This document shows positions 15,301 through 17,667 of a stretch of 17,667 bases of DNA, in pieces. The number at the start of each line of letters is the position of its first letter. Positions within the stretch are counted from its first letter, which is position 1. The translations under genes and the position numbers were made by a program. The DNA lies in NCBI GenBank assembly GCA_022361315.1, contig JAKSBB010000783.1:1-17667 (forward strand), written 5' to 3'. Origin of the DNA: Desulfobacterales bacterium (lineage in GTDB: Bacteria > Desulfobacterota > Desulfobacteria > Desulfobacterales > Desulfobacteraceae). The notes under the pieces were generated by a model, which was not told the DNA's origin, did not search any database, and worked only from the letters and a program-made list of their open reading frames with translations.

Positions 15301-16408
15301 CGTGGGACGAATCGGTGACAACCAACGGTGCCGGGATCTGGATATCCAGGGCTACCTGCTCAAACCCATTAAGCAGCAGGCATTAAAAACTGCGGTCACC
15401 GCTGTGCTTACTTCAGCCACCAAACCGATTCCAACGCCTGTAACCCGCCACAGCATCTCCGAAATCCGCCGCAGAAAGATCCAGATCCTTCTGGCGGAAG
15501 ACTATCCTGCCAATCAGCAGGTGGCGGTGCGTCATCTCATGAATCAGGGCTATCAGGTCAGTCTGGCCAAAAACGGTCAACAGGCCATCGACCTGTTCAA
15601 GGCCAAACAGTTCCACCTGGTACTCATGGACATTCAAATGCCTGTGATGGATGGCTATGAGGCCACCCGCCAGATCCGGGCCCATGAGAAACGGGCCGGG
15701 GATGCCTATCTCCAAGCCAACCCGGACAAGGCCCATCTGATAAAACGGACCCCCATCATTGCCATGACCGCCCACGCCATTGAAGGATACCGGGAGAAGT
15801 GCCTGGCCATGGACATGGATGACTTCATGACCAAACCCTTAAAAAAAGATACATTTCTCGAGATGGTCCGTTCACATATAGACGAAAGCCGGGATGAGGA
15901 GACACAGCCCCCTGAGGACGTAACCCTGGAACAGACCAAAACAGAACAGATCAAAACAGAACAGACCGCCCCCCGGGAGGTGTCCGTAACCGAAGAACGG
16001 CATTCCCCGCCCTCAGAAACGGAGGCCCGGAACCGGGATCAGGGCAGTACGGGTGAAATACCGGCCCCGTCTCCGGTGGACAGTCCCCTTGATATGGAAG
16101 CTGCCCTGGCAGAATTTGACAACGACACCGCCTTTTTCATGGATGTATTCAACGAATTCCTCACCACCCTGGCCACCCAGTTCCCGGTGATGGAACAGGC
16201 ATTGACTGACCGGGATTACGATGTGCTCCGGGAGAATGCCCATGCCATCAAAGGCGGCGCAGGCAATCTACTGGCGAAAGACCTTGCAAAAACAGCGGCG
16301 ATGATGGAAGAGACGAGCAAATCGGAAAATCCGGATCAAGTGCGTTCCGCTCTGGACCATGTCCTGTTTGAATTTGCCCGGCTAAAGGAATTCTCCCGGG
16401 AAATCTGA
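12314..16408 (+). CDS. multi-PAS hybrid histidine kinase with two receivers and HPt
   Basis: A 1364-residue sensor without clear transmembrane helices, so probably cytoplasmic. Order: unrecognised N-terminal domain (about 1-245, possibly STAS-like); PAS1 (250-370), a coiled linker, PAS2 (396-525) and PAS3 (534-645), with PAC-type ends such as AVIRDITQRKKAEEAL; HisKA with H676 in SHEIRTP; HATPase (about 775-890) with VNLVGNAIKFT, DTGIGI and GGTGLG; receiver 1 (914-1030, D965); receiver 2 (1057-1195, D1106 in LMDIQMP); a disordered Glu/Thr-rich linker; HPt (1265-1364, H1310 in HAIKGGAG). All parts of a His-Asp-His relay are present. Receiver 1 has G920-E921 where an Asp/Asp pocket is expected. 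ATG 12314 has GGGAGG upstream. It probably hands phosphate to a separate regulator, perhaps the pair at 8467-9483; this is inference. Confidence 0.93.
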   Translation: MQDFRIPDLPDNFEETICTKTNLATYTSPEWTDVQLTKEYQVTFHRVGAHILSAYPKGRISYDGTRALFDAYSRFLTASGLSPHSYVEIADYSGIVNLPSKRTRIEVADQLLNKVAHDNLMGHFVYNVPKHIKWIYNIGTRLKQPDIPMLALETYEEAIRHAVTIRTGQYRSGGILKALKKKFLAPLSPEDNYTQDLLDYIGSINWDERGMREDQIPETHPLKSVFNAIAILKADHDRTVLDRENIQEKYKRLFNRIADPILVFAKDTHRILNWNKAFLDTYEYAPEELVNLTPRDLHPESELERVNRNIDNEKRGETHRYTHITKSGRRMDVEIRTDETDYQGRPAYISNIRDISAQNLLEAELRRHRDRLESLVNQRTQDLELEMAERLQSEVKFTTLFESSSDAVLLMDSNGVTDHAPKILDCNPAALALYGCDSKNQLRQLGPRVLSPKHQEGGQTSYKLAGEKIKEAFDTGSSHFEWVHRNLKTGQTFPADVLLNRMTLNGKNVLQAVIRDITQRKKAEEALRRSEEQYRGMIENMQDVFFRTDMDMRLTMISPSGVRLLGYDSETRLIGRDIGKLFFKNSPAFTRFMTELEKSGRVYNLELLLHTRNKDIIPVLSSCNYFTDALATPMGIEGTLTNIRKQKEAEEALRQAKRQAEEAARTKSEFLANMSHEIRTPMNAILGMGELVLETPLNDYQRNLLTTINTETSSLLSIINSILDLSKVEAGRLELENASFNLRVLFEDLAASFAITAHQKELEFISFLPPDTPEALTGDPGRLRQVLVNLVGNAIKFTQKGEIFIWVDRLDMDDDTVNLRFNVRDTGIGIPPEKQALIFESFAQADGSTTRKYGGTGLGTTISKQLVRMMGGQIGLDSTPGKGSTFWFTLPLKLDPGHQSIGHTDTARRVLENKKILVVGENSKTRFVFATHLKAWGCLVHEAPSALEALAVIKQQDDTDLVLTDIHMADVDGFDLVRSIRKTPKISAVPVILLTSVGRIGDNQRCRDLDIQGYLLKPIKQQALKTAVTAVLTSATKPIPTPVTRHSISEIRRRKIQILLAEDYPANQQVAVRHLMNQGYQVSLAKNGQQAIDLFKAKQFHLVLMDIQMPVMDGYEATRQIRAHEKRAGDAYLQANPDKAHLIKRTPIIAMTAHAIEGYREKCLAMDMDDFMTKPLKKDTFLEMVRSHIDESRDEETQPPEDVTLEQTKTEQIKTEQTAPREVSVTEERHSPPSETEARNRDQGSTGEIPAPSPVDSPLDMEAALAEFDNDTAFFMDVFNEFLTTLATQFPVMEQALTDRDYDVLRENAHAIKGGAGNLLAKDLAKTAAMMEETSKSENPDQVRSALDHVLFEFARLKEFSREI
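15929..15967 (+). repeat. 15-bp tandem repeat in the kinase linker
   Basis: About 2.6 copies of GAACAGAYCAAAACA start at 15929, 15944 and 15959. They encode a Glu-Gln-Thr/Ile-Lys-Thr pattern in the disordered linker between receiver 2 and HPt. The repeat length is a multiple of three, so copy changes would keep the frame. Confidence 0.85.
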
Positions 16409-16437
16409 TTAAGAGCGCCTGCTGCACTCCCCCCGCT

Positions 16438-17649
16438 TTATATCTGCTGACGGTAAGAGACAATAAACTGTAGTGTACCGGCAAGCATGATAATAAACCC
16501 GCAGGGAAAGGCATAGGCCAATGTAAAAAAGTCCATGGAAAGACCTGCCGTCAATGCACCGGTAAACATCCCCATGGAATGGGACACCGTCATGAGTGAC
16601 ATCACCGATCCCATGGCATTTTTCGCCTCTCCTTTGATCACGGCCAGTGCAGATACGGCAGGCATGGAGATGCCGCCACCGATGCCAAACACCGTCACAG
16701 CAGCCAATAGTTCCCAGAATGTTGAACACCAGTAGAGAGACGCAATCCCCGCCGATGAAATCAAACCGCCTGAAATAATCATGAGTTTTCTGTTCATCCG
16801 GTCCGCCACCATTCCCATGGGGACCTGGAGCACGCCGGAGACCAGGACCCCCACCATCACCAGAACACCGATTCTTGTTCCTGACAGATGAAAGGTCTTG
16901 GCGGCAAACAGGGGTAAAAAACACCAGATCACACCGATACATGCGGTGTAGGCATACCTGAAGAGAACCAGCCCGATGAGATCCCTGTCCCTCAGAATTT
17001 CTCTGTAAGGCACCGGCTCACTTTCCCGGGTGTTCATGCGTTCCTGGGACAGGGGAGGCAAGTACTTCAGGCAGAGAATCAGGCCGGCCAAGGAAAGCCC
17101 TGCCATGCATATAAACGCACCGTCCATGGACCAGGCATCCAGAATGGTGCCCCCCAGCAGAGGGCCCAGGGAAAGGCTTAAAAACATGGACAGGTTGAAC
17201 AGCCCCATGGAATAGCCTTCGGTGCCCTCGGGAGAGATCTCACCGACATAGGCCTGGACCACCGGCATGATCATGGCGGAGCCCGCCCCCTGGATAAAGC
17301 GGATCAGAATCAGCCCGTTGACACTGGTGGACCAGATCAGGGCCAGGGACACCAGGACATAGGTGACCAGGCCAACCGCAATGAAGGGTTTGCGTCCCTT
17401 CCGGTCTGAGAGCCTTCCGAAATAAGGCAGCAGCAGGGTTCTTGAGAGGGAAAACGCCCCGAAGATCATGGCCACATAGATCCCTTCGGCCCCCATGTCA
17501 TGGGCGTAAATGGGCAGCAGGGGGACCACAATGCCCACCCCCGCCACCGTGGCGAAAATGATAAAAAACAGGGTAACGAATATCCCCTTGTGGGCCGAGG
17601 GGATGATCCGGTGGCCCCGGCGGATGATCCGTCCGGCAGCCTGGGACAC
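16438..17649 (-). CDS. MFS transporter, 12-TM drug/metabolite exporter type
   Basis: A 403-residue inner-membrane transporter with about 12 transmembrane helices in two halves, separated by a charged loop (about residues 200-220, LSQERMNTRESEPVP). The loop between TM2 and TM3 has MFS motif A (GRLSDRKGRKPF), repeated weakly in the second half (MGMVADRMNRKLM). Such DHA1-like proteins usually export drugs or metabolites by proton antiport; the substrate is unknown. The start used is GTG 17649, with AAAGGAG (17653-17659) close upstream. The frame is open to the window edge, so an earlier start outside the window is possible. It is convergent with the kinase gene, with 29 nt between them and no clear hairpin terminator. 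Confidence 0.87.
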   Translation of the reverse strand: MSQAAGRIIRRGHRIIPSAHKGIFVTLFFIIFATVAGVGIVVPLLPIYAHDMGAEGIYVAMIFGAFSLSRTLLLPYFGRLSDRKGRKPFIAVGLVTYVLVSLALIWSTSVNGLILIRFIQGAGSAMIMPVVQAYVGEISPEGTEGYSMGLFNLSMFLSLSLGPLLGGTILDAWSMDGAFICMAGLSLAGLILCLKYLPPLSQERMNTRESEPVPYREILRDRDLIGLVLFRYAYTACIGVIWCFLPLFAAKTFHLSGTRIGVLVMVGVLVSGVLQVPMGMVADRMNRKLMIISGGLISSAGIASLYWCSTFWELLAAVTVFGIGGGISMPAVSALAVIKGEAKNAMGSVMSLMTVSHSMGMFTGALTAGLSMDFFTLAYAFPCGFIIMLAGTLQFIVSYRQQI

Positions 17650-17667
17650 CGGCTCCTTTATGGCGTA

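Overview
The window is about 17.7 kb of fairly GC-rich, densely coding bacterial DNA. Double-membrane signatures (two clear lipoboxes, a SlyB-like glycine-zipper lipoprotein, a hybrid kinase with a full phosphorelay) and the general protein style suggest a Gram-negative, probably a sulfate-reducer-like Desulfobacterota/Desulfobacteraceae bacterium. That placement is inference; no rRNA or respiratory marker gene is present. No tRNA, rRNA, insertion sequence, CRISPR array or phage gene was seen. Layout: (1) 1-1407, minus strand: the 5' part of typA (translational GTPase), carrying an in-frame TAG at codon 216 beyond which the TypA reading frame continues to the window edge, preceded by a glycine-zipper lipoprotein gene. 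The 212-nt gap between them holds several inverted repeats. (2) 1696-8441, plus strand: a tightly packed six-gene operon: a membrane-anchored helical protein (XpaC-like in layout), TelA, a DUF4178-like acidic protein, a large lipoprotein with an aromatic and Gly-rich tail, a duplicated DUF350 membrane protein, and a membrane-embedded aminopropyltransferase (spermidine-synthase-like). This is the most interesting part of the window. It joins a TelA module, known from toxic-anion and envelope stress, to a DUF350/DUF4178/lipoprotein/polyamine-enzyme module, and looks like an envelope-associated polyamine or stress system of unproven function. (3) 8467-9483, minus strand: a NarL-type response regulator followed by a stand-alone receiver protein, convergent with the operon. 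(4) 9778-11145, plus strand: a DUF192 exported protein and a crotonase-fold protein that lacks both classical catalytic glutamates. (5) 11271-16408, plus strand: a two-TM potassium channel with a cytoplasmic RCK/TrkA-N region, followed 17 nt later by a 1364-residue hybrid histidine kinase (unknown N-terminal domain, three PAS, HisKA, HATPase, two receivers, HPt). (6) 16438-17649, minus strand: a 12-TM MFS exporter, convergent with the kinase. Stop usage in the window is mostly TAA, with TGA twice and TAG only once as a terminator (DUF192 gene), apart from the TAG inside typA. This is weakly compatible with an organism in which TAG is rare or recoded, but a simple mutation or sequence error is equally possible.
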